Source: Candidatus Dojkabacteria bacterium | Lineage (GTDB): Bacteria; Patescibacteriota; Dojkabacteria; SC72; JAHDCA01 | Direction of reading: 5' to 3' | Length of the DNA: 6,341 nt | NCBI GenBank assembly: GCA_020630115.1 | Contig: JAHDCA010000051.1 | Span: forward strand, 670 to 7,010 | Part shown: piece after piece, positions 5,974-6,341 of the stretch | Layout: the number at the start of each line of letters is the position of its first letter | Numbering within the stretch: the stretch's first letter is position 1 | The notes under the pieces: generated by a model | What the model saw: only the letters and a program-made list of their open reading frames with translations | Told to the model about the DNA's origin: nothing | Databases searched by the model: none | Made by a program: the position numbers and the translations under genes

Positions 5974-6341
5974 CTAGAACCCAAATTCTATCTTTTCTTG
6001 TGTACCCTCTGTTAAATCTTTAACAGTATAGAAACCACCTTCTACTTCGTCTGTACCAATTAGTACAACTTTGCTTGCACCTCTCTTATCAGCAAAGTTT
6101 AAAGCTTTACCAAACTTCTGTTGTTCAAACCCCAATAGCACGTTTTGGCTATCTGCCCGCAATTGCATAGCAACTTTGTTAGTTTGGGTTCTAAGGTTCT
6201 CATCTAGTAGTGGGATATATATAAGCTCTTCATTAACTTCGGGTTCAAGATCCCAAGTCTTTAGGAAGATTCTTGTCATCTCATCTCCTGGGGCGCAACC
6301 AACAGCAGGCAAATCCTCACTTCCGAAGATCCCTGCTAGGC
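5974..6341 (-). CDS. hisS: Histidine--tRNA ligase, C-terminal part (5' end outside window)
   Basis: This is the C-terminal ~122 residues of histidyl-tRNA synthetase, which charges tRNA-His with histidine in the cytoplasm. The frame stays open to the window edge, so a TTG at 6312 is simply an internal leucine codon. At the edge, LAGIFGSEDLPAVGCAPGD and TRIFL correspond to the end of the class II catalytic core (the motif 3 region, in a GxGxGD-like form instead of the common GFAIGLER). The remainder is the alpha/beta anticodon-binding domain: IYIPLL as first strand, TNKVAMQLRAD as first helix, QQKFGKALNFADKRGASKVVLIGTDEVEGG as the central helix-strand, then the VKDLTEGTQEKI ending. It ends in a TAG at 5976-5974. 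The orphan response regulator follows 44 bp downstream on the same strand, with no strong terminator seen between them. Confidence 0.93.
   Translation of the reverse strand, partial: LAGIFGSEDLPAVGCAPGDEMTRIFLKTWDLEPEVNEELIYIPLLDENLRTQTNKVAMQLRADSQNVLLGFEQQKFGKALNFADKRGASKVVLIGTDEVEGGFYTVKDLTEGTQEKIEFGF

Noticed and set aside
6280..6341. Apparent loss of the class II motif 3 Gly-Leu-Glu-Arg in HisRS (GCAPGDEMTR instead of GFAIGLER)
   Set aside because: Many bacterial HisRS proteins carry a GxGxGD form with an Arg a few residues later (GFGMGD...R.FL), so this looks like a normal subfamily variant and not a damaged enzyme.

Overview
The window is AT-rich bacterial chromosome using the standard bacterial code: glycine is GGN, tryptophan is TGG, and no gene needs an in-frame TGA. 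It holds six genes: two cut by the window edges and four complete. The six stop codons are three TAA and three TAG, with no TGA. Two promoters carry a perfect TATAAT -10 box, which argues against Bacteroidota. None of the four complete genes has a convincing Shine-Dalgarno sequence at its start. AT richness, compact spacing, apparently leader-poor mRNAs and the form of the HisRS 'GD' motif suggest a small-genome lineage such as Patescibacteria/CPR. That is an inference, and no marker here proves it.

Left part, plus strand. The first reading frame (open from the window edge to 278) ends like an OmpR/PhoB response regulator, but its upstream half reads like a different family, DUF6624. It therefore looks like an in-frame chimera with a junction near 150-160. 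It overlaps by 23 bp a complete membrane sensor histidine kinase (256-1404). A promoter at 1410-1438 then serves a 380-residue coiled-coil-rich protein that I do not recognise (1482-2624). A weak hairpin plus T-tract and a second promoter follow directly, and the promoter's -10 box is only 10 nt from the mutS start codon. mutS (2721-5306) encodes a full-length MutS mismatch-recognition ATPase.

Right part, minus strand. A short response regulator (5321-5929) with an intact receiver and a compact, divergent winged-helix domain converges on mutS, leaving 14 bp between stop codons. It lies 44 bp downstream of the 3' end of hisS (histidyl-tRNA synthetase, 5974 to the window edge) and may be co-transcribed with it. 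A perfect 12-bp inverted repeat spans its start codon and could fold into an mRNA hairpin that buries the ATG.

How the genes relate: the kinase would normally signal to the regulator encoded just upstream, but that regulator appears here without visible receiver sequence. The minus-strand regulator is an orphan with no adjacent kinase. mutS and hisS are housekeeping genes. There is no tRNA, rRNA, IS element, CRISPR array or prophage signature, and no gene-free stretch longer than about 100 bp. The points most worth checking are the DUF6624/OmpR junction, the start-codon hairpin, the promoter element shared by the unknown gene and mutS, and the unknown coiled-coil protein.
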